From NCBI GenBank assembly GCA_037974335.1, contig CM075760.1, positions 49,124,469 to 49,188,468 of the forward strand: 64,000 nt of DNA, read 5' to 3'. The DNA comes from Prionace glauca. Lineage: Eukaryota; Chordata; Chondrichthyes; Carcharhiniformes; Carcharhinidae. The first letter of the stretch is position 1. The number at the start of each line of letters is the position of its first letter. The notes below the pieces were generated by a model. The model was not told the DNA's origin and did not search any database. It saw only the letters and a program-made list of their open reading frames with translations. The translations under genes were made by a program, and so were the position numbers. Positions 1-10,970 of the stretch are shown here, piece after piece.

Positions 1-218
1 TAATATGTCAGCATCAGTTAACATGAATAAAATGCTCTTGTATATAATATATACATACATAATATATATTATATACATATATAGTATATATATATTATAT
101 GTATATACATATATATGTAAAAAGGAGAAAAGGTTTCGGAATATATGTAATATATATTATATACATACACAATATATATATTATATACATATATATATAT
201 TCCGAAACCTTTTTTCCT
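1..218. repeat. AT-rich microsatellite with an inverted repeat
   Basis: Almost pure TA/TATACA repeats. Around 127-145 the text gaaaaggtttcggaatata is mirrored around 196-214 (tatattccgaaaccttttt), so the tract can fold into a hairpin with an AT-rich loop. Apparent reading frames here are low-complexity Ile/Tyr strings and are not genes. Confidence 0.85.
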
Positions 219-1040
219 TTATCCCTAAAAGAATATTCAGACGCAGTTTTTATTTCGTTTAGCCAGAACCGCTCAGTATCACTGAGTTGAAACAATGCAA
301 AAACAATTAAGAAACACCAAACCATTTCACAAATTTTGAGATGAGATTAGGAATTAATTATCTCGACATCTAATTTAAAAGAAAAAAAATACTTGGAAGG
401 AATAATCTGGCTGCAACTGCATAGAAAAAAAATGTAATAATCCGATACAAAAAGTGCCAAAAAAGCAACGTTTTATTCGGCAAAACTCGCATTCCAGTGA
501 ATGCGAACTTAATCTGGGATATGGCGATTAATGCAAAGTATCTTCTTCAACTGAGCGCTGCTGTGAAAACAGCATGTTATCATTGAAATAGCTTCTGGAA
601 TTGTCACAAAGCATTTCCAGACTGGAAAATTTTCTTGTCATGTTAATTGTGTGAAAAACACAACAGAACTATTAAAGGGGATTGCTGCCAAATTGTTAAT
701 ATAAAGTAATCTTAGGTGAATCGGGAATTATATTACTGATTAAAAATTGTTTGACGTATAATATTTTTACGATAAAACTGGTTCATGAAAAGTTTGTGAT
801 TGCAGCAAAGACTTAGTGTCCGAATGAGCGTTGTAAGTCATGATTACTTGAATTTGTTAACGTTAGTTAAAATTTATAAAAATGCTGTGATATCTTTTAG
901 TTATTTTTCAAACCTGTTTGTTTTCTCCCTACAAGGATTTTCAAACTTAAAGATTGTTTGCGGTCAACCAGAAAACATCTAAGCTCTCAACGGCACCGTT
1001 AAAACACTATTTAAGCAACGCAGTAATAATGCCACAAAGC
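219..1040. other. No gene; distal J-C intron sequence
   Basis: AT-rich sequence downstream of JH in the direction of the Ig cluster. Around 262-345 a degenerate copy of the 450-bp repeat unit is visible (text like gctcagtatcactgagtt and accatttcacaaatttt). No constant-region exon was recognised. Confidence 0.5.
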
Positions 1041-2660
1041 CAAACCATTTCACAAATTTTAAACAGTCACACTGACTGCACCACAGAATCTCCTCAACAG
1101 AAATACAACAAAAGAGATCAATGGGGGAATGAATCCGTTTCACAGAAAAAACTGCTCAGTTATTCATTCAACAGAATCAAATGTAACATTGCAAAAGAAA
1201 ACTCAATATCGAATCGAGCAAACCAGCGCTTAATCAATTATTAAACTAAACAAAAATCTGGAATAATAGCAATAGCATTGCGAGGACGTGGAATATATCC
1301 AACAAATTAGTATAACAACTTTATCACATTTTATTTATATTGGGTCACATTTCAAACATATTTAAACATTTGGATGATAAAAGTTCCAGCCATCAAATGC
1401 CATCGAGATTAAACAAATTGTGAATGCAGTGACAAACCATGTTCTGACCAGTGGCGTAAACTGTTATCAAATATGATTTTAAAAATACAAATGCAATAAA
1501 GTTTGCCTGATTTCTCCCTGCAGTCATGTATCAAGCAGTTGCAAACCAGCAGAATGTTGGTGTTCAATCACAAAGCGTGTAACAGCTCAGTGTCACTAAG
1601 TTTAAAAAATGCAGAAACACCAAAATAATTCACAAATTTTACGCATTTAAATCACCCAGATATATAATCTCCTCACCAGAAAACCAATTACTAAGCTAAA
1701 CAGAAAACTGGAATAATAGCAATGACACTGCGAAGAGGTGGAATATGCCCAACAAATTAGTGTAACAACTTTATCACATCTTATTCATTTTGGGCCATAT
1801 TTCAAACACATTTAAACATTTGGATGGTAAAAGTTTCAGCCATCAAATGCCTCCGAGGTTAAACATTGCAGGGAACCCAAATTGTGAATGCAGTGACAAA
1901 CTATGTTCTGAACAAATGGTGAAAACCGTCATCACCTAAGATTTAAAACATAAAAATACAATAAAGCCTGTCTGATTTCTGCTTGCAGATTTGCGTCAAG
2001 CAGTTGCGAACCTGCAGACTGTTCGCATTCAATCACAAAGTGTGTAACAGCTCAGTGTCACTGAGTTCAAACAATGCAGAAACACCAAATTAAATCACAA
2101 AATTTACGTAATTAAAGTCACCCAGATGCATAATCTCCTCACCCGAAAAAAAAACACAAAACTGAGAGAAAGAACCCCGCTTCAGGCAGAAGCAGCACAA
2201 TTCTAAAAACACTTCCAACAGAATCAAATTTAACATTGAGAGAAATGTTTAATATAAATTCCAGCCAATTCGCCCATCACCAAAGTAATTAATGTTTGCT
2301 ATAAGCAGAAAATATTGCACAGCATCACCAGCATTGTGAGTGAGTGAAACATTTTCACTGGATAAATATAGACAATTTTAAACTTTTTTTTAAATATTGG
2401 GTTAGATTTCAAACACCTGTGCAGTAGATGATACAACCCGCATCCACTAGATGTCACCGAGATTAAATATTGCAGAAACGCTGAATTTTTTTACAGACGT
2501 TCGGCTTTTAAAGTTATCCAACCGCACAATAAACTGAACAGATAAACACAAAATCAGAACAACTAGAGATTGAATCCCTCAGCAGCACCGTTGTCCAGAA
2601 ATAGCGGAATTCTAAAACCCCTTTGCAGCAGAATCACAGGAAACATTGTAGAAATTCTCA
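1041..2660. repeat. 450-bp tandem repeat in the J-C intron
   Basis: Two clear head-to-tail copies lie at about 1,241-1,690 and 1,691-2,150, offset by 450 bp. They share long stretches such as tggaataatagcaat, caacaaattagt and acagctcagtgtcact. A partial unit precedes them (1,041-1,240) and a more degenerate third follows (about 2,160-2,650). They lie between JH and the expected constant exons. Position alone makes a regulatory or switch-like role conceivable, but nothing in the bases proves one. Confidence 0.75.
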
Positions 2661-2773
2661 ACCGAGAATCCACCAAACCCACATATATGTAAACAAATGT
2701 ACGATTTGTAGGGACAGAAATATAAAACAAAGGCGCATGTAAACCAGTTACTCAAGAAGTGGATGGTTCTTAC

Positions 2774-2821
2774 CTGTAGTCACCGTCACCATGGTTCCTT
2801 GACCCCAGTAGCCGAAGCAGT
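2774..2821 (-). CDS. Immunoglobulin heavy-chain joining segment (JH)
   Basis: On the minus strand this 48-bp segment reads ..CFGYWGQGTMVTVTT and ends in a splice donor (ACAG|GTAAGA), as expected for joining to the first constant exon. WGQGT is the J-region beta-bulge motif that forms framework 4. Upstream it has a 23-bp-spacer recombination signal. The TMVTVTT ending is typical of shark IgM J segments, which is family knowledge; the isotype is inferred because no constant exon lies in the window. It is the last of four gene pieces spaced about 380-405 bp apart. Confidence 0.93.
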
Positions 2822-2860
2822 CACAGTGTCACATTCCTTGGGCTGTGTCATAAAATAACC
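2822..2860 (-). other. JH recombination signal (23-bp spacer)
   Basis: On the minus strand: nonamer GGTTATTTT (2,852-2,860), 23-bp spacer (2,829-2,851), heptamer CACTGTG (2,822-2,828) directly abutting JH. The heptamer is perfect. A 23-spacer requires a 12-spacer partner, which the 3' side of D2 supplies. Confidence 0.93.
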
Positions 2861-3185
2861 GTCCCTGCATAAAACAGACAGAAAATCACCATTATTTGAA
2901 ATATTCACAAAGCAGAGGAAAAGCAAAATCAATTAATGTTCATTAACTTATAGTTGTATTTCTGGATACCATTTGCCATTCATAAATGACCCTAATGTTT
3001 TAAATTGCACAGAGTAACACATGAACATGTTCTTGAAAACACCAACTGCTAATTGAGTAATTAGCAAGATTTTCCATTTTCTTTCTTGTCATGTGGCCAG
3101 TGTTGGACATAAATAATACTGTACTGTAATTAAAGTAGGAATTTAAAAGTGACACTGATCCAGCTTCAATCAATCAGTGCTGAGG

Positions 3186-3253
3186 GGTTTTAGTATTGAC
3201 AGTAACTGCTGTGCCATTCAGTTATCACAGTGCGACACAGCATGACAAATACT
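3186..3253 (-). other. Immunoglobulin D2 segment with 12/12 recombination signals
   Basis: The 12-bp core at 3,214-3,225 reads ATAACTGAATGG on the minus strand. Its 5' signal is AGTATTTGT (3,245-3,253), 12-bp spacer, CACTGTG (3,226-3,232). Its 3' signal is CACAGCA (3,207-3,213), 12-bp spacer, ACTAAAACC (3,186-3,194). D2 segments of shark IgM clusters are known to be 12/12, so this can join a 22/23-type D1 end upstream and the 23-type JH downstream. The 3' heptamer departs from CACAGTG at its last two bases. Confidence 0.9.
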
Positions 3254-3564
3254 GCGGCCGGTTGTTTACTGTAAAATACAGAGATTTGATTTTACTGCAA
3301 TTTCGAAAGCTTGTTTCCATGCCGTTTAAAAGTGAGCCAGTGAGATATTTATTTTTTTACTGGTCATGATATTGACAAAAGGGGTTAGAAACCTTAAAAC
3401 TTTCTGTGTACATTCACCATGTAAATAAATGAAATAAATCTGAAGTTCTATAACAATTTTAAGTTATAAAGCAATGCTGCTTCTACCTATTATTTTGTTG
3501 AATTTTCACTTTGTTTGGCATTCGGCAGTGCTACTGATCACATATTAAGCGAAATCCTCTCTGA

Positions 3565-3646
3565 GGTTTTTGTATGAGGATGTCGCTTTTCTCAGCACTG
3601 TGACAAACTGATGTATCTCACAGTAACGCACACCCATACAAAAACT
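3565..3646 (-). other. Immunoglobulin D1 segment with 12/22 recombination signals
   Basis: The 16-bp core at 3,603-3,618 reads AGATACATCAGTTTGT on the minus strand. Upstream: nonamer AGTTTTTGT (3,638-3,646), 12-bp spacer, heptamer TACTGTG (3,619-3,625). Downstream: heptamer CACAGTG (3,596-3,602), 22-bp spacer, consensus nonamer ACAAAAACC (3,565-3,573). The 12/22 arrangement is the one described for shark D1 segments and permits V(23)-D1(12) and D1(22)-D2(12) joins. The first heptamer has a T in place of C at position 1. Confidence 0.92.
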
Positions 3647-3983
3647 GGAGTGACTCTGTTCAGTCCTGCCGCTCAATATTCACTTCTAATGGACCATTAG
3701 TTCTGCTCTAATTTAAAATGTAGGCAGCTATTTATACAACACAATCTGTCAGAAATACTAAAAGGGGTAATATATCCAGTGTTGTAATTGCTGAAACTGC
3801 AATAAGTGAAAATCTCTCCCTGTTATATCTGTGAGTTTGTTAAATTTTACTGTTAAATGCTTTCTCTGTTACTTTTTTTAAAACACGATTAAGGTTTGGC
3901 TCTGATCACTCTCGGTTTTATCATGTTTAATACTGGTTTTTACTTTCCAATTATAATGGAAGTTGCTGAATTCCCTCTGGAGC

Positions 3984-4022
3984 TTTTCTTGTCCGGGGCC
4001 AGCCCTGGTTCCTCTCGCTGTG
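3984..4022 (-). other. VH recombination signal (23-bp spacer)
   Basis: Immediately after the V exon on the minus strand: heptamer CACAGCG (4,016-4,022), 23-bp spacer (3,993-4,015), nonamer ACAAGAAAA (3,984-3,992). The heptamer has C for T at position 6, which may lower efficiency. The nonamer keeps the A-rich core. Confidence 0.9.
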
Positions 4023-4513
4023 CTCTCTTGCACAGTAATAGATGGCGGTGTCTTCGATTTTAAGGTTCGTCATGGCCAAAACGAAGATGCTGTTTGAAAG
4101 GTCTTTGGACGGAGTAAGTCGATTCTGAATCCCTGGGGCGTAGTAGATGGTGCTAGATGAATCGTAGTAGAGGGTCAACCACTCCAACCCCTGCCCGGGA
4201 ACCTGTCTGATCCAGCCCATCCAGTAGCTGTCAAAATTGAACCCGCTGGTTTTACAGGTCAGTCTCAGGGAGCCTCCGGGAGGTCCGGTCTCTGCCTCTG
4301 GCTGAGTCAATACAACCGCCGACTGGACATCTGTAAAAAAATAGATCAAAGAACCCGAGGATTAAACTGGTGACATGATTGCTGACTCTGGAACATTCCA
4401 GAGACAGGCTAACATTAAGACAGAAACAGTGGGAGATTTGGACAATAATAATAAAAAAAATACTCACCGGATAAGAAAGTCAGCAACAAACTGAGAGAAA
4501 TGGCCGACCTCAT
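4023..4513 (-). CDS. Immunoglobulin heavy-chain variable segment (VH), leader plus V exon, germline
   Basis: Two minus-strand exons. The leader exon (4,468-4,513) begins with ATG and encodes [15 protein letters not shown], then a GTGAGT donor. A 137-bp intron ends in TTTACAG. The V exon (4,023-4,330) completes the split Asp codon and reads [14 protein letters not shown]... It contains the first Ig cysteine (LTCKTSG), the core tryptophan ([15 protein letters not shown]) and the second cysteine (TAIYYCARE). The frame is open to the recombination signal, so the segment looks functional and unrearranged. Shark IgM VH genes have this VLTQPE start and PGQGLEWL framework 2, so IgM is the likely isotype (inference). 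After joining it would encode the antigen-binding domain of a secreted or membrane heavy chain in B cells. Confidence 0.95.
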
Positions 4514-4600
4514 CTTTCTGGTGATTTGGGGGAAATGGTTGTGTCAGGAACTCAGTGAACAAACCAGCTCCCGGACTGTTGGATTCCGGTCCCAGTGAGC

Positions 4601-4676
4601 GGTATTTAAATACCCGGCAGAAGGGGGCGGCTTTCCAGGCGCCGCCTGTTGATTCCCTGCTGGAGGCGGCGCCTGG
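4601..4676 (-). promoter_or_regulatory. Putative VH promoter: TATA-like palindrome, GC box and a GC-rich stem
   Basis: About 90 bp upstream of the leader ATG is the palindrome ggtatttaaatacc (4,601-4,614), a plausible TATA box. Upstream of it is a GC box (gggggcgg, 4,624-4,631), then a perfect 12-bp inverted repeat, ccaggcgccgcc (4,635-4,646) and ggcggcgcctgg (4,665-4,676), with an 18-nt loop. No octamer (ATGCAAAT or its reverse) was seen between 4,514 and 4,720, unlike mammalian VH promoters. Promoter function is inferred from position. Confidence 0.55.
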
Positions 4677-4679
4677 ATC

Positions 4680-5236
4680 CACGTCCCACCTTCCACACCC
4701 CCAACAGAATGGACTCGGAGATTTACAATAGATTAATATTAAAATGGACATTTTATCTGTGTTGGGATATTTGTTTAGCTGAATCTGTTCATTGTATTGT
4801 CTCCATTATTTCTGATGATTATATTGCAGTTCATCATTTTTTAATTTAAAACAAAACAAATTCCTTTGTAAATATGGTGCTCTTATTACCACGCTCCCAA
4901 GAAGAACACAAATCAAAAAAATGCTGAAATAACATTTTTGGTAAGTAAAGACACCGTCAGTCTATTTTGCAACAATTCAGAGTCTCTGTCACATTACAAT
5001 AATAAAGCATAATTAATCAAAACAGTTTTACCGATTTCTGTAATTAAATGCAGGGCATGAACAAAATGATTCAATTTACTGTGTGGATGTCTATCACTGT
5101 ACAATTTGGGTTTGGAGATGAGACGAAACTCTTACAGAAAACAATGTTTCTCCTTATATTTGTTAAACTGTCCAATCTCGAAGACAGCCCTTTGAAAATA
5201 AAAGGAATCCCGCCTTCTTGATAATTAAACAATCAG
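4680..5236. other. No gene; AT-rich flank upstream of the VH gene
   Basis: Unique-looking AT-rich sequence. I see no coding region or repeat family I can name. Confidence 0.5.
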
Positions 5237-5545
5237 TTGAACATAAGAGCATAAGAACGTAAGAAATAGGAGCAGGAGTAGGCCATCTAGCCCTTCAAGC
5301 CTGCCCCGGCATTCAATAAGGTCATGGCTGATCTGTCGTGGCTCAGTTCCACCTTCCCGCCCTTTCCCCATAACCCTTAATCCCTTCTCTTATCAAAAAC
5401 CCATCAACCTGCGTCTTAAAAATATTTAGCGAGGCAGCCTCCACCACTTCAACGGGCAGAGAATTCCAGAGATTCACCACCCTTTGAGTGAAGAACTTCC
5501 TCCTCAACTCCGTTCTAAACCGCCCCCCCCCCCCTTATCTTGAGA
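5237..5545 (-). mobile_element. CR1-type LINE 3' end fragment
   Basis: Antisense copy of the LINE 3' end that recurs at 24,131 and 24,514. It begins (in plus view) with tail repeats (cataagagcataagaacgtaag), followed by the 3' UTR (catggctgatctg) and the C-terminal reverse-transcriptase region, breaking off in a C-run near 5,523-5,534. Severely 5'-truncated, as is usual for CR1 insertions. Confidence 0.85.
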
Positions 5546-5819
5546 GAGAAACATAAAATTAAATCTACTTTTGACGGAGAAGTTAATGAATTGGAACGGA
5601 CATTGAGATCATTAAAGTTCTCCTTCAGCATCCAAATCATTGCAGCTCACTGTATTGGCCACCGGCTGTCGAACAATCACTAGTATTGTGAACACAGGAT
5701 ATCAGGACTTTGCGGCACATTGCACAATTCCACGTGAATAAATGTTTTATCTTCAATTGAATCACGTTATGAACTGATCATTTCTCCACTCATGGACAGC
5801 AATGAGAGGAACTCTTCAA
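5546..5819. other. No gene; between two LINE fragments
   Basis: Short AT-rich spacer between an antisense and a sense LINE 3' fragment. No recognisable feature. Confidence 0.5.
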
Positions 5820-6414
5820 TAACACTGTATAGAGTACTGGTGAGGCCGCAGATGGAGTACTGTGTGCAGTTTTGGTCGCCGCACTTACGCAAGGATATTT
5901 TGGCCTTGGAGGAAGTGCAGAGGAGGTTTACTAGGCTGATGCCGGAGTTGAGGGGGTTGAACTATAAGGAGAGGCTGAATAAACTAGGCTTGTACTCGTT
6001 ACAGTTTAGAAGAATGAGGGGAGATCTCATTGAGACAAATAAGATGATGAATGGGATGGACAGGATAGAGGTGGAGAGGCTCTTCCCGCTCAGAAAGGAA
6101 AGTAGGCATAGAGGGCACAGCCTCAAGATAAAGGGGGGCGGTTTAGAACGGAGTTGAGGAACTTCTTCACTCAAAGGGTGGTGAATCTCTGGAATTCTCT
6201 GCCCGTTGAAGTGGTGGAGGCTGCCTCGCTAAATATATTTAAGACGCGGGTTGATAGGTGTTTGATAGGCAAGGGGATTAAGAGTTATGGGAAAGGGCAG
6301 GAATGTGGAACTGAGACACGACAGATCAGCCATGATCGTATTGAATGGCGGGGCAGGCTCGAGGGGCGGGATGGCCTACTCCTGCTCCTATTTCTTATGT
6401 TCTTATGTTCTTAA
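5820..6414 (+). mobile_element. CR1-type LINE 3' fragment with reverse-transcriptase C-terminus
   Basis: Sense copy starting inside the C-terminal domain (LYRVLVRPQMEYCVQFWSPH, RRFTRLMPELRG, LRRMRGDLIE-type motifs) and ending in cttatgttcttatgttctt. The frame shifts near 6,150, where reading continues as FFTQRVVNLWNSLPVEVVEA. A dead, 5'-truncated copy of the same subfamily as the one at 24.1-27.6 kb. Confidence 0.88.
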
Positions 6415-8394
6415 GAGAAATCAGATTATACTGTTCAATAGAACACGGTAAATCGGGTATAAAGAAACACTGCTGTTTAAATGAGGTGCAGAACTTTCAA
6501 AATATTCCAGAAATCCCCGCTATTCATGTCAATTTTATGATGTTCTCTTACTTCGGTGCATTTTTGCCATTGCTCCGATCCCAATTGACTGGGGGAATTG
6601 GGACCATCAAATTCTCTGTCTCTCATTTCACGAAGAGATTAATAAACAGACTTTTATTGGAATGGCATTTACTTGGAAGTTATACGAATGAAAAAAAAAA
6701 CAAAAAAACATCCGGTCACGTTATTGTTTTGCGATACTATTTACTCACATAATGAACAGGACATTGAATGAAAATATTTGATGAGGATGATTACGAGTTA
6801 AAATGTGTCTTTCTTGTGGGGATGAAACATTTACTGTTTAAATGTCGGAATCCCATTTTGTCCATTCAGCTTCTCGCTAATCTGTCCCACACAGTATTTG
6901 TCAGCAATCCAGGATGCTGTCAAATGCTCAAAGTTATGGACAGGAAACATCTGGGGGCATTTGTGCAGTAGATCAAAGATCTGTTTCCTCAGCACTGACC
7001 GCTTGGCTGCAAGCCAATTTAAAACCCTGCACGTTGTCATTAAGGTCTATTTATAATCAAATCTACCCAGCAACAGTACTGGAGGCACTTGAATGTTTTT
7101 ATTGTTGTAAATCTAGATGATTTTTTTCCTATCTCTAAAGAAAGGAAATTTATGCAGCTTCTCTGGCACCCTGTTTGTAACAATGATGATATTTTTCCAA
7201 CACATCAAGATATTTTGATAGACGGATAGAAAGAATTACAGGAAATTTGAGAGATGTCTCAGAGAGACGATTCATGAACATATATGTTTGTATAGAATTT
7301 CCCTTTAACTTTCTATGGGATGTTTGGTTAGAAAGGGCAGCACTTTTTGCCTGTCCCAAATTCGCCTGAACTGACTGGTTTTCTAGGCCACATCTGAAGA
7401 TATTGCAAAGACAGCTATTTTACTGTCTACCTGCTGTCATATCCTGTATCTATTCCAGATTTATTAATTCAATTCAAATTCCACCAGCTAGAATGGTCCG
7501 ATTTAAATCCCTGTCTTCACATCATTGTTCTGGTCCTCTGGATCACTGGATCAATTAAATTAATATTATGTCACAATCCCCGCAATCAACAAGTGTATTC
7601 CTGTGTTGATGCAGGAATGAATGGCATTTAAATGAATGATGGTTGGATGAATGACAGTTTGATGCCTGTATATTTTAGTTGAGGAATCAGTGAATGGATT
7701 GATGGAGACATTGATAGATGGTATTGAAAGATCCTGTTCTACATTCCCATGTTTGTGCTTGATTTAAAAAAAATGATCAGCTCCTTTATTCCATTTGTGT
7801 CAGTCTAACACCTTCAATCCTCCTGCGGCTCTGATGGTTCATTGCTTTGCTGATGCTGAATCGTCATATCCAAGGTAAAACGAGTGAAGATGATTTGTTT
7901 GAGGAGGGAAGATTGTAATATTTGAAACTTTTTTTTCGCGTACAACAAATCACTCAACATGCCCTCACCCAAATTAGTGAAGGTAACAGGATGAAAAGTA
8001 AATAAGGTAGCAACGTACATATTGTGAGGCTCACTGGGCAACTACAAGTGTTACATTACTTCTCAAAACAGTGAAATAATGATTCGGAATTTAAAGATTC
8101 AGTAACTTCACATGAGATACAGTTGTTCCATTCATATCATCACTTTGATAATCATCATACACTCCGCTATGTACCAGGACTTTCTGTGTGACGATGAGGT
8201 GGCTACTTTTCAATGAAGCGCAGAGGCTCCTGGGTAGCAATTCATTATCCTCGGTCAGAATTAATTCCATTCCACACTGAATTCTGGGACAGATTTTATT
8301 CCTCGATGACAAAAAGGCCAATATATTGTCAAAAAATATTGGTATCATTAAATCATATGAAGCAAAGTAACATTGTATGTCGTATAGAATGAAA
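6415..8394. other. No gene recognised
   Basis: AT-rich intergenic sequence. Short AATG/ATGG-like runs occur near 7,615-7,700. Small open frames have no recognisable domains. No RNA gene seen. Confidence 0.45.
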
Positions 8395-8935
8395 TACTGA
8401 AAATAAACAGAAAATGCTGGAAAATATCAACAAATCTGACAGCATATTTAGAGACAGCATAGAGCGAACGTTTCGAGTGTCGATGACACTTCGGCAGAGT
8501 ATTCCTGATGCGTTGGAGAGAGCATCATTGTTTATAACTAGGTGTCCGAGAAGCTGCATAACTTTCCTGCGAGACGGGAATAGTTTAAGTAGTTACTGTT
8601 TAATGATATCCACTATTTCAAGCCACACACAAGTTACATCGATTTGCATATCGATTCCAAATATCATAATCAACTTTTTCATCCTAACTAACCTAATCAA
8701 CGCCTAAATCACTAACTATATCCTAAAAAAAAACTTCCTAATCCCTATCCACCCCCATCATTTCCCACTTTCATCATCCTCTTCAAATTTCTTCATATAA
8801 AAAAAAGGTCACCCTGACTCAAGACGTTGGCTCTCTTCTCTCTCCACAGATGCTGTCAGACCTGTTGAGATTTTTCAGAATTTATTGTTTTTTTCAGTTT
8901 CCAGAATCCGCAGTATCTTTTGTTTTCATGCTGAA
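8395..8935. repeat. Facing pair of SINE/LINE tail fragments
   Basis: At 8,398-8,487 the tail sequence of a common shark repeat lies in antisense (cagaaaatgctggaaaatat, then gaacgtttcgagt). At about 8,816-8,935 a sense copy follows (ctccacagatgctgtcagac, then tttccagaatccgcagtat). The two are inverted relative to each other, about 330 bp apart, separated by C/T- and A-rich sequence around 8,660-8,800. Confidence 0.7.
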
Positions 8936-9374
8936 TGTAATTGGTGAAACAATTGTTTATCGGTATGAATTGATGATAATTGGTGAATTGGAACAACCCC
9001 GCCTGGAAATTCCCCTCCAAGACACTCATTAACCTGATTTGAACATTATTAACTTTCCTGTGCTGTCGCTAAGTCAGAATCCATGAGCACCCTCCCAAAC
9101 AGCACTATGCGATTACCGACACTGCAAGTTTTGCAGCGATTCAAGAAGGCGGCTCACCAGCAACTCACTGAATGCAATCAGCAATGGGGAATGAATGCTG
9201 GCCCAGACAGCATCGCCCACCTTCCACAAAATAATATTAAATATACTTATTTTATTAATGCATGCGAACAGGTGAATGCATTTATTAAATTGTGAATGAA
9301 CGGTCATTGGTGAAAATAATTGCTATTTTTCTGAACATTTATGGCATTCTCCTTAACTACTGGAAGCTTTCACG
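8936..9374. other. No gene recognised
   Basis: AT-rich sequence without an identifiable element. Confidence 0.45.
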
Positions 9375-9685
9375 TTTGAAGTTTATTTACTAATGTCACG
9401 AGTAGGCTTATATTAACACTGCAATGAAGTTACTGTGAACATCTCTGACTCGCCACATTGTGGTGTCTGTTCGGGTGAATTGAGAGAGAATTTAGCCTGG
9501 CCAGTGCACCTTACCTGCATGCCTTTTTCGGACTGTGGGGGGAAACTGGAGCACCCAGAGGAAATCCATGCTTACACGGAGAATGTGCTAACTCCGCACA
9601 GACACTGGTCCATGCTGGCAACAAAAATTGTGGCTCTGGGGCTGTGAGGCAATAGTGCTAACCTCTGTGCCACCTGACACCCAAT
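9375..9685 (-). mobile_element. tRNA-headed SINE, full-length-like
   Basis: In plus view it runs from the SINE tail (gaagtttatttactaatgtc, aatgaagttactgtgaa) through the conserved body (gtgaattgagagagaattta, ggagcacccagaggaaatcc) to the tRNA-like head (gctgtgaggcaatagtgcta). Transcription would be on the minus strand. The same family is at 32,262, 41,233 and 60,490. Confidence 0.8.
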
Positions 9686-10559
9686 ATTCCACAAGAGATG
9701 GATGATTCAAATTCAACACTCTTTTTGTACATTCAGCCAGTGGAAGCTTAGCAAAGTAAGCTGCTCCAGTGACAGACATATCTCATTCATAGCGTCACGG
9801 GAAAGATATTTGCTCGGTTCACACATGAAATACATCATCTTTTTGCACACCGGGTATTCCTGATGTGCAGTGCAGTGATTGTGTTGGAAGATTTACTGCA
9901 GCCGACAACTTCTCCATGTTTCGTATGTGTCCATATCATTAACGCACTTTGGTCAATCTCGCTAAGCCATTCAACACCGTCAGCACGGCAATGTCCATAG
10001 AATAATTAGCCCTACACCAAAGCATCCAATATCCATTCATGATACAAAAACGTTAACACACAATGACAAATGGTAACTTAATGGGCAGCACTTGTGACAA
10101 AACTAACTTTTCAAAAATTGACCTCCTCAATCAGAAAAGATGATATATGTATAGGATTCCAATTTGAATTAGCTGTGTTTAATTTGTACCCAACAATGGA
10201 AGGATGCAAGTAATCATTTTGATATTGATTTCAATAAAACACAATGCACACACACACCAAGATGCTCAAGTTTTGTTCCACTGGGACCACCGAATTCCAG
10301 AAATGGTTTAAAATATAGCTACAAATTTTAAATTAAAAGTTGAATAGAGAGTGCATGCCGTTGACATCGACACAACATTTGACCGTTTGTAGCACCAAGG
10401 AGCCCGAGAGAAACTGCAGTTAATGGGAATCGGGGGAAAACAGTCCACTAGCTGGAGCATAAAGGAAGATAGTTGTGGTTGTTATTGGTCAATCATCTCA
10501 GTCACAGGGTTTTGCAGGAATTATCCAGATTAGTAACATAGCCCCAAGCTTTAGTCAGT
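9686..10559. other. No gene recognised
   Basis: Unclassified AT-rich sequence. A short CA run lies at about 10,245-10,257. Confidence 0.45.
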
Positions 10560-10970
10560 ATCAACGTTCATATGTGTGATCTTTACTGATGATTGAACAA
10601 AGTTCAACACCAGTTCCGATTCCCCGCTCTCGCAGTATTTGTCGATATCAAGCAAGACTACAAAAACATTCAGTCTTGGGCTACTGGGTGGCAAGTAACA
10701 TTAATGCCACACAAATGGCAGGCAATGACGACCTCCAATAATGGAGATTGCAATAATCTCCCCTTGACACTAAATAGCATTACTTGTGCAGAACTATCAA
10801 CACCCTGGGCATTGCATTTCGTGAATATCTGAACTGGAACAGGCATTTCAATCATGTGGCTACAAGAGCAGTTCAGACGCCAGGAGTTCTGCGGTGAACA
10901 GCTAGCTCACCTCCTGAATTCCCAAACCCCATCCATCATCGACAAGGCAAAAGTGAGGAGTAAGAACAAA
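10560..10970 (+). mobile_element. Relic of a second LINE lineage (reverse-transcriptase C-terminal part)
   Basis: Interrupted frames give DIKQDYKNIQSWATGWQVT, PHKWQAMT, NNLPLTLNSIT and, further on, HLLNSQTPSIIDKAKVRS. These match from memory the thumb/C-terminal part of a non-CR1 shark LINE (ideal form DLDNIQAWADKWQVTF.. PHKCQAMTITN.. LLTPQSLSTIYKAQVRS). Stops and shifts show it is long dead. The piece at 60,790-61,870 appears to be from the same lineage, antisense. Confidence 0.7.

Noticed and set aside
1-2660. Search for immunoglobulin constant exons
   Set aside because: No stretch with the CH-domain cysteine/tryptophan pattern was found; they are presumed to lie before position 1.
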